A stretch of 64,000 bases of DNA from JAMXLJ01 sp036558745 (GCA_036558745.1 DATBEZ010000116.1:1-64000), one strand, 5' to 3'. Positions 35,864-44,443 are shown, counted from the stretch's first letter. A program made the numbers and translations. Notes: generated by a model not told the origin, from the sequence alone.

Positions 35864-36805
35864 GTGACCCCCCTGACGACGCCGAGGCGGATGCCCGCGG
35901 ACGGACGCTTCCGGCACGAGGCCCTGCTCTACGCGGGGGACGACGACTTCGCCGCACGGGTCGGCAGCTTCGTCGTCGACGGGCTCGCGCGAGACGAGCC
36001 GGTCCTGGTTCTGGTCGAGGCGCGCAAGCACCGACTGCTGCGGGATGCGCTCGGCGCGGACGCGACGCGGGTGACGTTCGCGGACATGACCGACGTCGGC
36101 CACAACCCGGCGCGGATCATCCCCGCGTGGACGTCGTTCGTGCGCGACACCACGCGGGAGGGGCGACGGGCGCGCGGCGTCGGCGAGCCGGTCTGGCCCG
36201 GGCGCTCGCCCGAGGAGCTCGTCGAGTGCCACATCCACGAGTCGCTCATCAACCGCGCGTTCGCAGGCGCGGCCATGTCGCTCGTGTGCCCGTACGACGT
36301 CGGCGCGCTCGATCCCTCGGCGGTCGACGAGGCCCGGCGGAACCACCCGCACGTGGTCGGCGCCGGCGGTCGCGTCACGAGCGAGGAGTACACCCTCGAC
36401 GGTGCACCCGGACCGCTCGCGGCACCGCCTCGCAACGCGGCGCGCTTCGACTACGACGCCTCGCAGCTGCGCGCACTACGCGACTTCGTGGGCGTCCGTG
36501 CCGAGGCATCACACGTGTCGTTGCGCGCGCGAGAGACACTCGTCTGGGTGGCGAACGAGCTGGCGACGAACAGCATCCGTCACGGCGGTGGCGCCGGCAG
36601 CCTCACGCTCTGGCGGAGCGGCGATCGCGTCGTGTGCGAGGTGACCGACCGGGGCTGGATCCGCGACCCGCTGGTCGGACGCGTGGAACCGGCCGAGGAA
36701 CGCGAGAGCGGTCGCGGCGTCTGGCTCGCGAACCAGCTCTGCGACCTCGTGCAGATCCGCACCACACCGAACGGGACCACGGTGCGCGTCCATCTCGCGG
36801 GCTGA
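35864..36805 (+). CDS. Anti-sigma regulatory factor, MEDS-HATPase type (RsbA-like)
   Basis: 313 residues. N-terminal MEDS domain (about 18-165, FRHEALLYAGDDDFAARV then VLVLVEARKHRLLRDAL) and C-terminal histidine-kinase-like ATPase (about 195-310, with TLVWVANELATNSIRHGG N-box, DRG and GVWLANQLCD). Such proteins bind an anti-sigma-antagonist or sigma factor and respond to light or stress in actinobacteria. No cognate sigma factor is in the window. The GTG at 35864 is preferred; an ATG at 35891 is possible. Upstream frame is not credible. Confidence 0.83.
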   Translation: MTPLTTPRRMPADGRFRHEALLYAGDDDFAARVGSFVVDGLARDEPVLVLVEARKHRLLRDALGADATRVTFADMTDVGHNPARIIPAWTSFVRDTTREGRRARGVGEPVWPGRSPEELVECHIHESLINRAFAGAAMSLVCPYDVGALDPSAVDEARRNHPHVVGAGGRVTSEEYTLDGAPGPLAAPPRNAARFDYDASQLRALRDFVGVRAEASHVSLRARETLVWVANELATNSIRHGGGAGSLTLWRSGDRVVCEVTDRGWIRDPLVGRVEPAEERESGRGVWLANQLCDLVQIRTTPNGTTVRVHLAG

Positions 36806-36847
36806 GCTCGCGCGAGCGCGTGCCGGCGCTGGTCCGGAAGGAGCGAC

Positions 36848-37117
36848 ATGGCGACCCAGAAGCAGCGTCAGGCGGCGAAGCGCAACGTCCGGAAGGCGAT
36901 CGGCGCGGCGAAGAAGTCGCGCACGATTGCGCACATGCCGAAGAAGACTCGCACCGCGCTCGGGAAGCAGGGTGCGGCCGTGGCCGCTCGGAAGCGGCGC
37001 GGTGGATCCACTCCCAAGACCCGGAGCGAGCTCTACGCGGAGGCGCAGCGCAAGAACATCCCGGGCCGTTCCAAGATGGGACGCGCCGAGCTCGCGCGGG
37101 CGCTGGGTCACAAGTAG
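36848..37117 (+). CDS. Small basic protein with Rho-N-like C-terminus
   Basis: 89 residues. The N-terminus MATQKQRQAAKRNVRKAIGA is very basic and resembles that of the DUF6582-like protein at 29.4-29.7 kb. The C-terminal segment SELYAEAQRKNIPGRSKMGR then AELARAL has the look of a Rho-termination-factor N-terminal/SAP-like helix-extended-loop-helix, a nucleic-acid-binding fold. ATG start with GGAAGGAG upstream. It is 42 bases after the RsbA-like gene and may be co-transcribed. Function unknown; a nucleic-acid-binding stress protein is an inference. Confidence 0.7.
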   Translation: MATQKQRQAAKRNVRKAIGAAKKSRTIAHMPKKTRTALGKQGAAVAARKRRGGSTPKTRSELYAEAQRKNIPGRSKMGRAELARALGHK

Positions 37118-37203
37118 CGCCCCGCATCGATCGCCCAGGCAGCGTCCGCGGCGGAAGGAGTCGGCGCTCAGCCGGTCGTGAACCCATCCTGCGTCTCGCG
37201 CCG

Positions 37204-37683
37204 TCAGCCGTCGCCTTCGGCGTACGCCCGCGCCCGGCGCTCGAGCTCTTCGGGGTCGACGTCTTCGACGTGGGTGCTGAGCATCCACTGGTGCCCGAAC
37301 GGATCGCGCACCCGACCACCGCGATCGCCGTAGAACTGGTCGGCGAGCGGATAGATCACCTCACAGCCGGCGGCGACCGCACGCTCCCACCACGCGTCCA
37401 CGTCGGGCACGGCCAGCGACATGATCGCCGTGACTCCGCCCCCGGCCGACCCGGGGCTCACACCGTTGCCGTCGCTGCCTTCGTCGGTGAGGTAGACGAC
37501 GGAGTCGCCGATGCGGATCTCGGAGTGCACGACCTGGCCGTCCGGCATGCGGAACGGCTCCGCGAGCACCTCGGCACCGAACGCTTCCTGGTAGAAGCGG
37601 ATCGCGGCTGCCGCGTCCTTCATCACGAGGCGCGGCGTCAGCGTGTGCATTTGCTCGGGGACCGGCTGGACGTCTGGCGACAT
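37204..37683 (-). CDS. VOC-family (PhnB/glyoxalase-like) protein
   Basis: 159 residues with one VOC unit: LVMKDAAAAIRFYQEAFGAE, then the central DEGSDGNGVSPGSAGGG loop, and GGRVRDPFGHQWMLSTHVED with the metal-ligand-type residues near the end. The C-terminal DPEELERRARAYAEG matches the PhnB-like group. The ATG follows GGAGGG. It has its own promoter region after a hairpin and is not clearly linked to neighbours. Confidence 0.88.
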   Translation of the reverse strand: MSPDVQPVPEQMHTLTPRLVMKDAAAAIRFYQEAFGAEVLAEPFRMPDGQVVHSEIRIGDSVVYLTDEGSDGNGVSPGSAGGGVTAIMSLAVPDVDAWWERAVAAGCEVIYPLADQFYGDRGGRVRDPFGHQWMLSTHVEDVDPEELERRARAYAEGDG

Positions 37684-37705
37684 CGCATGCCCTCCTTCCC
37701 GCGTG

Positions 37706-37742
37706 GGGACGATCTCCTGCCCGTATTGCAGGAAATCGTCCC
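37706..37742 (-). terminator. Strong hairpin downstream of the thiolase-like gene
   Basis: Stem of 8 bp (GGGACGAT/ATCGTCCC), one C-A mismatch, then 6 bp (TCCTGC/GCAGGA) around a 7-base loop, 34 bases after the thiolase-like stop codon. Probably its terminator. It is also close enough to the VOC gene's promoter to be an operator. Confidence 0.55.
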
Positions 37743-37776
37743 AACCGCGCGGTGGAAGGCGCAACTGCGCATGTGC

Positions 37777-38919
37777 TCAGACCGGCGTCAGCACGAGGCC
37801 GCTGCGCCCGGCCGCGACGAGCACGTGCTCGACCCCGCTCACCTGGTTCGCCGCGCTGCCGCGCACCTGCCGCACACCCTCGATGACGTTGTTCACGCCG
37901 TGGATGTACCCCTCGCCGAGGAGACCGCCGTTCGGGTTCACCGGCAGCGTCCCGTCCAGCCCGATGTTGCCGTCGGCGATGAAGTCGCGCGCTTCGCCCC
38001 GGCCGCAGAAGCCGTACGCCTCGAGCTGGAGGAAGACGATCGGGCTCATGTTCTCGTAGATCATCGCCACGTCGACGTCGTCGGGCCCGATGCCCGACGC
38101 TTCCCAGAGCTGGCGCGCGACGAAGCGCGCCTCGGGGAAGTCGCTGAGGTCCTGGTGGTAGTAGTTGTACTGGACGCTCCCGTCGATGAGGTGACCGTCG
38201 GCCGCGGCGGCGACGCGCACCGCCGGACGCGGGAGATCCGCGGCGCGGTCGGCCCGGGTCACGACGAGCGCGGCGCCGCCGTCGCTCTCCTGGCACATGT
38301 CGAGGAGGCGCAGGATCGGTTCGACGATCCAGCGCGACGCCTGATGCTCGGCGAGTGTGATCGGCCGCCCGTAGAACCACGCGTTCGGGTTCGTCGCCGC
38401 GTGCTTGCGCGCGATCACGCTGTAACGGCCGAAGTCCTCGTTCGTCAGCCCGTACTCGTACATGTAGCGCTGGAATTGCAGCGCGTACGTCTTCGCCGGC
38501 GTGTCGACCCCGAACGGCAGGTACCAGTTCAGGCCCGGGACGCTCTGGCGCGCGTTGGGCTGACCGAAGCGCCGGCCCGAGCGCTCGTTGAACGCGCGAT
38601 AGAGCAGGACCGTGTCGGCGACGCCGGCGGTGACGGCCGTGGCAGCATGCTGGACCATCGTGTTGGAGCCCGGGCCTCCGTGCGGTGTGCGTGACCAGTA
38701 GCGCAGCTCGGGGATCCCGAGGCACCGCATCAGCAGCAGCTCGTCGTTGTGGTCGAGGGTGAACGTCACCATCCCGTCCACGTCCGCCGGTGTCATCCCG
38801 GCGTCGTCGATCGCCGCGCTCGCCGCCTCGGCGGCCAGCTGGAGCTCGCTGCGGCCCGACTCCTTCGAGTACTCGGTGTGCCCGATGCCCGCGATCACGA
38901 CGTCGTCGAAGCGGGCCAC
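37777..38919 (-). CDS. Thiolase-like lipid-transfer protein (Ltp2-type aldolase/thiolase)
   Basis: 380 residues of the SCP-x/thiolase-like class (VVIAGIGHTEYSKESG, then the central HGGPGSNTMVQHAATAV). The C-terminal YENMSPIVFLQLEAYGFCGRGEA and NPNGGLLGEGYIHGVNN correspond to the active-site loops of the Ltp family. It forms a near-overlapping pair with the DUF35/OB-fold gene (1 base gap). That pairing is typical of Ltp-ChsH2-type retro-aldolases that remove short side chains from steroid- or acyl-CoA esters. The exact substrate is an inference. Confidence 0.85.
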   Translation of the reverse strand: MARFDDVVIAGIGHTEYSKESGRSELQLAAEAASAAIDDAGMTPADVDGMVTFTLDHNDELLLMRCLGIPELRYWSRTPHGGPGSNTMVQHAATAVTAGVADTVLLYRAFNERSGRRFGQPNARQSVPGLNWYLPFGVDTPAKTYALQFQRYMYEYGLTNEDFGRYSVIARKHAATNPNAWFYGRPITLAEHQASRWIVEPILRLLDMCQESDGGAALVVTRADRAADLPRPAVRVAAAADGHLIDGSVQYNYYHQDLSDFPEARFVARQLWEASGIGPDDVDVAMIYENMSPIVFLQLEAYGFCGRGEARDFIADGNIGLDGTLPVNPNGGLLGEGYIHGVNNVIEGVRQVRGSAANQVSGVEHVLVAAGRSGLVLTPV

Positions 38920-38920
38920 G

Positions 38921-39328
38921 TCAGCGCACCCGCTCCGACGGCGCCGGACGGAACTGGGGCAGCACGATGCCGCCGTAGTCGACGAACGTGAGCTCGACCG
39001 GCATGTCGTTACGGACGTCGACCGCGTCGACGTCGACCAGGTTGGTCACGAGCCGGACGTGTTCGGCCAGCTCGACGAGCGCGGCGATGCGCGGTCGCGC
39101 GTCGGGCTCGGTCGGATGGCGCGACACGAGCCACGTGTAGACGGTGCCCCGCCCGCTCGCCTCGTGCGTCTCCCACCGCAACGATCGACAGCGCGGGCAC
39201 ATGGGCCCCGGAGGATGACGTAGCGCACCGCAATCGGCGCACGACTGCAACAACAGCTTGCGCTGCGCGACGCCGTCCCAGAAGTACGCGTCGTCGGCGT
39301 CGGGAACGGGCGGGATGACGGGCGGCAC
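38921..39328 (-). CDS. Zn-ribbon/OB-fold acyl-CoA-binding protein (DUF35, ChsH2-like)
   Basis: 135 residues. The rubredoxin-like zinc ribbon has CADCGALRHPPGPMCPRC (two C-x-x-C pairs), followed by an OB fold with GTVYTWLVSRHPTEPD and a C-terminal VELTFVDYGGIVLPQF. DUF35 proteins bind acyl-CoA and activate the thiolase-like partner. Start at the GTG, 10 bases after the CoA-transferase gene, so it belongs to the same leftward operon and is made together with the Ltp-type gene. Confidence 0.88.
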   Translation of the reverse strand: MPPVIPPVPDADDAYFWDGVAQRKLLLQSCADCGALRHPPGPMCPRCRSLRWETHEASGRGTVYTWLVSRHPTEPDARPRIAALVELAEHVRLVTNLVDVDAVDVRNDMPVELTFVDYGGIVLPQFRPAPSERVR

Positions 39329-39337
39329 GAGGAGACG

Positions 39338-41782
39338 CTAGCGACGCGCGTCGGGTGTGCGAGGGCGATCGTGTGCGTCGAGGACGACACCCTCGTCGCA
39401 CAGCGCGTCGATCTCATCCCTCGACAGCCCCACTTCGGCCAGGATCTCGCGGCTGTGGTCACCGACGACGAGCGGAGGACGGTCGATCGTTCCCGGTGTC
39501 TCCGAGAAGTCGACGAGCACGCCGAACTGGTCGAGCCGCCCGACCAGCGGATGCTCGTAGGAGACGATCCAGCGCCGGGCCGCGAGCTCAGGGTCGTCGA
39601 AGAGACCGAGCGCGTAGGTGTCCGACGAGATCTCACACGGGACGTCGTTGCCGTCGAGGAGCTCGAACCACTCGCTCGCGCTCCGTTCACGGAACGTCCG
39701 CTCCAGCATCGCGGCGAGCTGGTCGTCGGTGACGGTGGCCGCGAGCCCGTCGGTCCCGAGCGCCTTCACGCACCGCTCGCGGTGCTCGTCGGTGACGGCA
39801 GCGAGGCAGAGCCACCCGGCCGCGGTCTCGTAGAGCCGGTACCACGGGCCGAGCCCGAGCTGGGCCGCGTCGAGGTGTGGGCGCGGCGCGGGTGAACCGT
39901 CGGCCCGCGCCCACGCGTACGAGGTGTTCAGCAGGCACGCGTAGAGGATCGAGGTGTCCACGGCCTGGCCCACGCCGGTGCGCTCGCGGTGGTACAGCGC
40001 CTGGATGATCCCGATCGCGCCCAGGAACCCGTTCCCGGTGTCGCCCATCGAGGTGAGGCTCCAGATCGGCCGGCCGCCCGCCGCGCAGCCGCCGTCCTCG
40101 TACTCGACGCCGGCGAGCGCCGCGCCGCTCTGGTCGTTGCCGGGCAGTCCGTCGCGGGGCCCGCGCTCGAACGCGCGCGTGTGGCAGTAGATCAACGCAG
40201 GGTTGATACGGCGCAACGACTCGTCGTCGACACCGAGACGGCGAGCGGCGTCGTCGCGCATGTTGTGCATCACGACGTCGCTCCGGCGGACGAGCCGGTG
40301 CAGGACGGCCAACCCGCGCGGATCCTTGAGGTTGACGGCCACGCTGCGCTTGCCTCGGTTGCACGAGAACGCGATGTGGTTCGCGTGCCAGTACCCGTCG
40401 TAGAGCGCGTTGACCTTCACGACGTCCGCGCCGAGGTCGGCGAGCACCTGGGCGCCGAACGGTCCCGCGACCGCGAGGCCGAGATCGAGCACCTTCACGC
40501 CGTCGAGCGGACCGCGGAGGCGTGCATTCGCGTGCGACGCGGTCGTCGCGGTGCTCGCGACGGCGCGCGCCTCGGCGCGGACCGCGTCCGTGTGCTCCCC
40601 CACCCGGGGTGCGGGACCGCGCACAATCGCGGAGGTCGCGTCGAGCCGGCAGGTCACGCCGACCTGGTGGATCGGTCCGAGCTCGGGATCGTCGACGACC
40701 GTCACGCAGCCGTCGGCGATGAGCGTCGGATCGGTCAGCGCCTCTTCGGGCGATCGGACCGGTTGCACGACGACCCCGACCTCACTCCCGACGCGCACCC
40801 AGTCGTCGGCCGGGAACCGTCGGAACGCGGCGGCAAGCATCGGGTAGTAATGCAGGAGGACGACGAGCTCCTCGGGATCGGTGCCGATGCGGGTGGGATC
40901 GTCGCGAGGCGCAGCGGCGTGGTCGGGCACGCGGAGCTCGTCACCCGCGGATGCACCGAGCACGAACCGCGGGTTCGGCACCCAGTGGTGCACCCACCGG
41001 CCGTCGGCACACTCGAAGAGACCCTTGGGCGAGCGTGCGTCGGGGATCCATGTCGCGTAGTGCGGCGCGTCCGTCCGCTCGACCCGCTGCCGGCTTCCGA
41101 GACCGAGACACAGGACGCCCTGGAGGAGCGAGGTCTCCACCCACTGGCCGCGCCCCGTCAGCTCGCGCGCCCGCAATGCCGCAGTAACGCCACTCGTCGC
41201 GAGGAAGCACGCGGCGAGGCTGGGCCAGAACGAGGCCGGGAACAGCGGCCCGTCGCGCAGCGCCCCTTGCGGCGCGCCCTCGGGGACTTCGAGGTCGGGC
41301 AGGAGCGGCGGGCGATCTGCAAGCCGTTCGAGGGTGCCACCGACCCAGCCTCGTTGCTCCCAGTGCAGCCCCGTGCGCGCGGCGACGAGCGCGTCGTACG
41401 CGGGCCGGTGCGCGTCGCGCGTCCCACGGCCGTACCCGGTGATGGAGCAGTAGACGAGGCGCGGGTTGCGCGTCCGGAGCGTGTCGAAGTCGATGCCGAG
41501 TCCTTCGGTGACACCGGGGGCGTAGCTCTCGATGAGCACGTCGGCGCCGGCCGCGAGTGCGAGGAGCACGTCGCGGTCACTCCTCCGGTGCAGATCGAGG
41601 ACCGCGCTGCGCTTGCCCCGGTGCCAGACGCGCGCGCCCGCCATGGCCCGGAACGGGTCGCCCCCGGGCGGCTCGATCTTGGTGACCTCGGCGCCGTGGT
41701 CGGCGAGGAGCATGCCGGTCATCGGGCCCGCGACGCCCCACGAGAGATCCAGGACCCGAACGCCGTCGAGCGCTCCGCTCAC
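39338..41782 (-). CDS. Fused double CaiB/BaiF family III CoA-transferase
   Basis: 814 residues in two similar halves of about 400, each opening with the CaiB/BaiF pattern: first VRVLDLSWGVAGPMTGMLLA and second VKVLDLGLAVAGPFGAQVLA. Each half carries the CoA-binding IEPPGGDPF-like or VNALYDGYW-like strand and a glycine-rich CSITGYG-like or SMGDTGNG loop. Normally two such chains interlock as a dimer; here the fusion may supply both in one polypeptide. The GTG start overlaps the TetR stop codon by 4 bases. It probably activates a carboxylic acid as a CoA ester ahead of the thiolase-like pair. The two halves differ, suggesting different acceptors or one degenerate half. Confidence 0.85.
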   Translation of the reverse strand: MSGALDGVRVLDLSWGVAGPMTGMLLADHGAEVTKIEPPGGDPFRAMAGARVWHRGKRSAVLDLHRRSDRDVLLALAAGADVLIESYAPGVTEGLGIDFDTLRTRNPRLVYCSITGYGRGTRDAHRPAYDALVAARTGLHWEQRGWVGGTLERLADRPPLLPDLEVPEGAPQGALRDGPLFPASFWPSLAACFLATSGVTAALRARELTGRGQWVETSLLQGVLCLGLGSRQRVERTDAPHYATWIPDARSPKGLFECADGRWVHHWVPNPRFVLGASAGDELRVPDHAAAPRDDPTRIGTDPEELVVLLHYYPMLAAAFRRFPADDWVRVGSEVGVVVQPVRSPEEALTDPTLIADGCVTVVDDPELGPIHQVGVTCRLDATSAIVRGPAPRVGEHTDAVRAEARAVASTATTASHANARLRGPLDGVKVLDLGLAVAGPFGAQVLADLGADVVKVNALYDGYWHANHIAFSCNRGKRSVAVNLKDPRGLAVLHRLVRRSDVVMHNMRDDAARRLGVDDESLRRINPALIYCHTRAFERGPRDGLPGNDQSGAALAGVEYEDGGCAAGGRPIWSLTSMGDTGNGFLGAIGIIQALYHRERTGVGQAVDTSILYACLLNTSYAWARADGSPAPRPHLDAAQLGLGPWYRLYETAAGWLCLAAVTDEHRERCVKALGTDGLAATVTDDQLAAMLERTFRERSASEWFELLDGNDVPCEISSDTYALGLFDDPELAARRWIVSYEHPLVGRLDQFGVLVDFSETPGTIDRPPLVVGDHSREILAEVGLSRDEIDALCDEGVVLDAHDRPRTPDARR

Positions 41783-42495
41783 GTCCCCGCTCCTGGCACC
41801 TTCGGCGCGCCTCGCTCGCTCACCTGCCCCTTCGCGCGCCGGCGCGCGGGCACCTCGGGCCACGAGCCCTCCTCGAGCGCGAGCCGGAACAGCTCCAGGA
41901 TCTGGCGGTAGGTCTCGTCCTCGTCGCCACCGGGCTCGTAGAGGCCGACGGCCTCACCGGTCGAGAAGCCGCGCAGGGTCGCGCTGAACACCCGGTGCGC
42001 GTGCTCCACCTGGCGGTCGTCGAGGCCGTAGGAACGCAACGTCGCGCGCAGCGGCTCGCTCATGTGCACGGTCGCGGCCACGAAGTCGGGATCGTCGCGC
42101 GACCGGTACGTCAGGAGCGCCTCGCCGCGACCGGGATGCTCGCGCGGATACGTGCGGTAGACATCGGCGATGGCGACGAGCGCGTCGTCGCGGGACCGAC
42201 CCAGCGCGGCTGTCCACAGCAGCGCGGCCATCTCCCCCGCCGCGAGCAGGGCCACCTCGCGACGCAGCGCGTCGACGCTGTCGACGTGCGAGTACATCGA
42301 GGTGACGTGGCGATGCAGCTCCCGGGCGACGCGCGAGAGCGTCACTGCGCTCCATCCGTCGCGATCGGCGATGTCGGCCGCCGTGCGTACGACGGTGCCG
42401 ACGTCGAGCGGCTGCTGCGACCGCGTCGCGTGCGGCTGCGACGAGCGCGCACGCTTGGGGGGCATGTCTCGAACGTACTGCACCCGGCGGGTCAC
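41779..42495 (-). CDS. TetR-family transcriptional regulator
   Basis: 238 residues. An N-terminal helix-turn-helix (about 33-78: VRTAADIADRDGWSAVTLSRVARE then LHRHVTSMYSHVDSV), followed by a helical effector domain. The C-terminal tail is polar. The GTG at 42495 overlaps the amidohydrolase stop by 4 bases and is chosen on that pattern; an ATG at 42465 is possible and also gives a normal N-terminus. It lies inside the operon it probably controls, whose promoter carries two palindromes at 43584-43613. Confidence 0.85.
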   Translation of the reverse strand: MTRRVQYVRDMPPKRARSSQPHATRSQQPLDVGTVVRTAADIADRDGWSAVTLSRVARELHRHVTSMYSHVDSVDALRREVALLAAGEMAALLWTAALGRSRDDALVAIADVYRTYPREHPGRGEALLTYRSRDDPDFVAATVHMSEPLRATLRSYGLDDRQVEHAHRVFSATLRGFSTGEAVGLYEPGGDEDETYRQILELFRLALEEGSWPEVPARRRAKGQVSERGAPKVPGAGT

Positions 42496-43565
42496 AACTT
42501 CCAGAGCCGCGCCGCGTTGCCCGCGACCATCAGCGCGCGCTCCTCAGCGGGGATGCCCTCGAACTGCTCGTCGACAAGCTCCCGCGAGCGCGGCCAGCTC
42601 GAGACGGGATGGGGATAGTCGGTGGACCAGAGGATGCTCTCGACGCCGATTCGGTGACGCAGCAGCTGCAGCCCGTCGGGCTCGTCGATGAACGTCAGCG
42701 AGATGTTGCGGTGGAAGTAGAAGCTCGGCAGCTCGGTGATCGCGGGGAAGTCGTATTTCTGGCGGGTTGCCATGTCGTCGACGATCCAGAGGTACCACGC
42801 GACCCAGCCGAGGCCCGGTTCCACGAACACCACGTGCAGCTCGGGGAAGCGCTCCAGCACGCCGGTCATCATCCACATGCCGAGCGCCTCACCCGCGGAG
42901 AGCCCGGTCATCGGCACCATCACACCGTTCTGCGGCGTGGGGTCGCGGCGGGTCAGGTCGTCGAGCGCGGTGTTGAGACCGATGTGGCAGCAGATCGGAA
43001 GCTCGACCTCCTGCACCGCGGACCACAGCGGGTCGTAGCGCTCGTGGAAGTAGTCGGGCAGGCCGAGCTCGGCCGGGAACACCGGCAGCTGCAGCGACTT
43101 GCACCCCGCCGCGGTCACGCGGCACACCTCGTCGACGGCGGCGTCGACGTCGTGGATCGGGATCTGGCACGACACCACGAGTCGCTTCGGATCCGCGGAC
43201 GCGAACGCAAGCATCGCGTCGTTGAACGCGCGGGTCGCCTCACGCCAGCCATCGTCGAGCAGGTAGAGGTAGCGGTACGCGCTCACCTCGCAGTAGACGA
43301 CCTCGGCGTCGACGCCGTCGGTGTCCATGTCCTCGAGTCGCGCGTGCGGATCGCTGTGGCCGGGACGGCCGAACGCGGGATGGTCGTAGCGCTGCATGGC
43401 CGACGCGTTCGCCTTGCCCGCGCCACTCGCCATCACGCGCGACTGGAACGCCTCGACGGCGCGGTCGTAGTCGGCGTGGTGCCTCGCCGCGAGATGGCTC
43501 TTGATCTCCTCGTGCGACAGGCGCACGTGCGAGTCCGCCGAGACGAGGCGCTCCGCGACCGTCAT
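42492..43565 (-). CDS. Amidohydrolase-2 family metal-dependent hydrolase, first gene of the CoA-transferase operon
   Basis: 357 residues. N-terminal ERLVSADSHVRLSH supplies the Asp-x-His metal motif; the C-terminal ILWSTDYPHP supplies the conserved Asp. Central strands include PICCHIGLNTAL (His ligand). It is of the decarboxylase/hydrolase type found with aromatic or steroid catabolic genes. The ATG is preceded by GGTGGAGGTGGG. It is the promoter-proximal gene of amidohydrolase, TetR and CoA-transferase, with the DUF35 and thiolase-like genes following. The set suggests stepwise breakdown of a CoA-linked carboxylic acid. Confidence 0.9.
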   Translation of the reverse strand: MTVAERLVSADSHVRLSHEEIKSHLAARHHADYDRAVEAFQSRVMASGAGKANASAMQRYDHPAFGRPGHSDPHARLEDMDTDGVDAEVVYCEVSAYRYLYLLDDGWREATRAFNDAMLAFASADPKRLVVSCQIPIHDVDAAVDEVCRVTAAGCKSLQLPVFPAELGLPDYFHERYDPLWSAVQEVELPICCHIGLNTALDDLTRRDPTPQNGVMVPMTGLSAGEALGMWMMTGVLERFPELHVVFVEPGLGWVAWYLWIVDDMATRQKYDFPAITELPSFYFHRNISLTFIDEPDGLQLLRHRIGVESILWSTDYPHPVSSWPRSRELVDEQFEGIPAEERALMVAGNAARLWKL

Positions 43566-43583
43566 GACCCACCTCCACCAAAA

Positions 43584-43613
43584 CCCTTAGGGGCTCTGCG
43601 CTCGACCTTAGGT
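43584..43613 (-). promoter_or_regulatory. Two palindromic operator half-sites for the TetR-type regulator
   Basis: CCCTTAGGG (43584-43592) and ACCTTAGGT (43605-43613) are each perfect 9-base palindromes sharing the core CCTTAGG. Their centres are 21 bp apart, two helical turns. They lie 19 and 40 bases upstream of the amidohydrolase start, where a repressor could block the promoter. The arrangement fits a TetR-family dimer pair. Confidence 0.6.
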
Positions 43614-43647
43614 TAGCCCCTGACGATCGGGACGCAAGGCCCGGCGG

Positions 43648-43932
43648 TCAGCTCGGGAGGCGCTCACGCAACAGACGCCCGGCCCGGGCCACGATCCGGC
43701 GGTCGGAGCCGGCCAGCTCCTCGCACCAGGCCGCGAGCTCGTCGTCTCCCGCGGCGCGCGCGTCGAGGGCGAAGGCGGTGTAGCGGACGACGTCCTCGGC
43801 CGCCTGCTGCAGGAGCAGCACGAGGTCGTATACGTGGTCCGGCAGGCCCGTCGGCGTGCCCGTCGCCGCCGCGGCGCGTGTGCCCGCGTGGTCGCCGCTT
43901 GCGGGCGTCTGGTCGTGTGTCGTCTCGGTCAC
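43648..43932 (-). CDS. Small helical hypothetical protein
   Basis: 94 residues. The N-terminal third is polar, while LPDHVYDLVLLLQQAAEDVV and YTAFALDARAAGDDELAAWCEELAG form amphipathic helices. It resembles a short four-helix (ferritin-like) or partner protein, but no metal ligands are evident. Start GTG with GAGGAGG upstream. It lies 82 bases after the PRC-barrel gene and may be part of that operon. Function unknown. Confidence 0.6.
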   Translation of the reverse strand: MTETTHDQTPASGDHAGTRAAAATGTPTGLPDHVYDLVLLLQQAAEDVVRYTAFALDARAAGDDELAAWCEELAGSDRRIVARAGRLLRERLPS

Positions 43933-44014
43933 GGAGGCCTCCTCGTCCGACCCGATTCCGCCGGATACCCGACCGTCCGCGCGACCAACCCCGGCGGCGC
44001 TACGAGAGTGGGGG

Positions 44015-44443
44015 CTACGAGCCGTCGTGCGCGACCACGACCGCGTAGGAGCCGAGCCCGAGCAGACGCTCGCCCGGGATCGATCCCTCGGTCGTCGTGA
44101 TCTCGCGCACGCGGCCGTCGTCGTCGACCGTGACGTCGACGACGACGCCGACCTCGATGCCCTGGTCCGAGAGCACGCGCTTGTCGAGCGGATCGCGCGC
44201 ACCGTCGACGTCGCGGCTCTCGTCGTCGGTCGACGCACGCGAGCTCTGCACGACGAGTGCGTCGGGCCCGAGCGCGGCCTGGGCCCAATCGACGAACGAA
44301 GCCTTGCGGCCGTGCCCGACGACGAGCCCGACGACGGCTCGGCTCGACGCGTCGACGACCGTATGGCGCAGCTCGCCGAGGCGCTCCGCGCTCTCGCGAT
44401 CGATCGCGGGCTTGCCCATCGTCTCGCGCAGACCGACCGTCAT
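44015..44443 (-). CDS. PRC-barrel-like small protein
   Basis: 142 residues: a beta-rich segment GKPAIDRESAERLGELRHTV and VVGLVVGHGRKASFVDW fits the PRC-barrel fold used in RNA metabolism and photosynthetic reaction-centre H subunits, while the C-terminal half (after residue 90) repeats the pattern. The ATG start overlaps the stop of the next upstream gene by 4 bases. Function unknown; probably a partner of the adjacent PRC-barrel protein. Confidence 0.72.
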   Translation of the reverse strand: MTVGLRETMGKPAIDRESAERLGELRHTVVDASSRAVVGLVVGHGRKASFVDWAQAALGPDALVVQSSRASTDDESRDVDGARDPLDKRVLSDQGIEVGVVVDVTVDDDGRVREITTTEGSIPGERLLGLGSYAVVVAHDGS

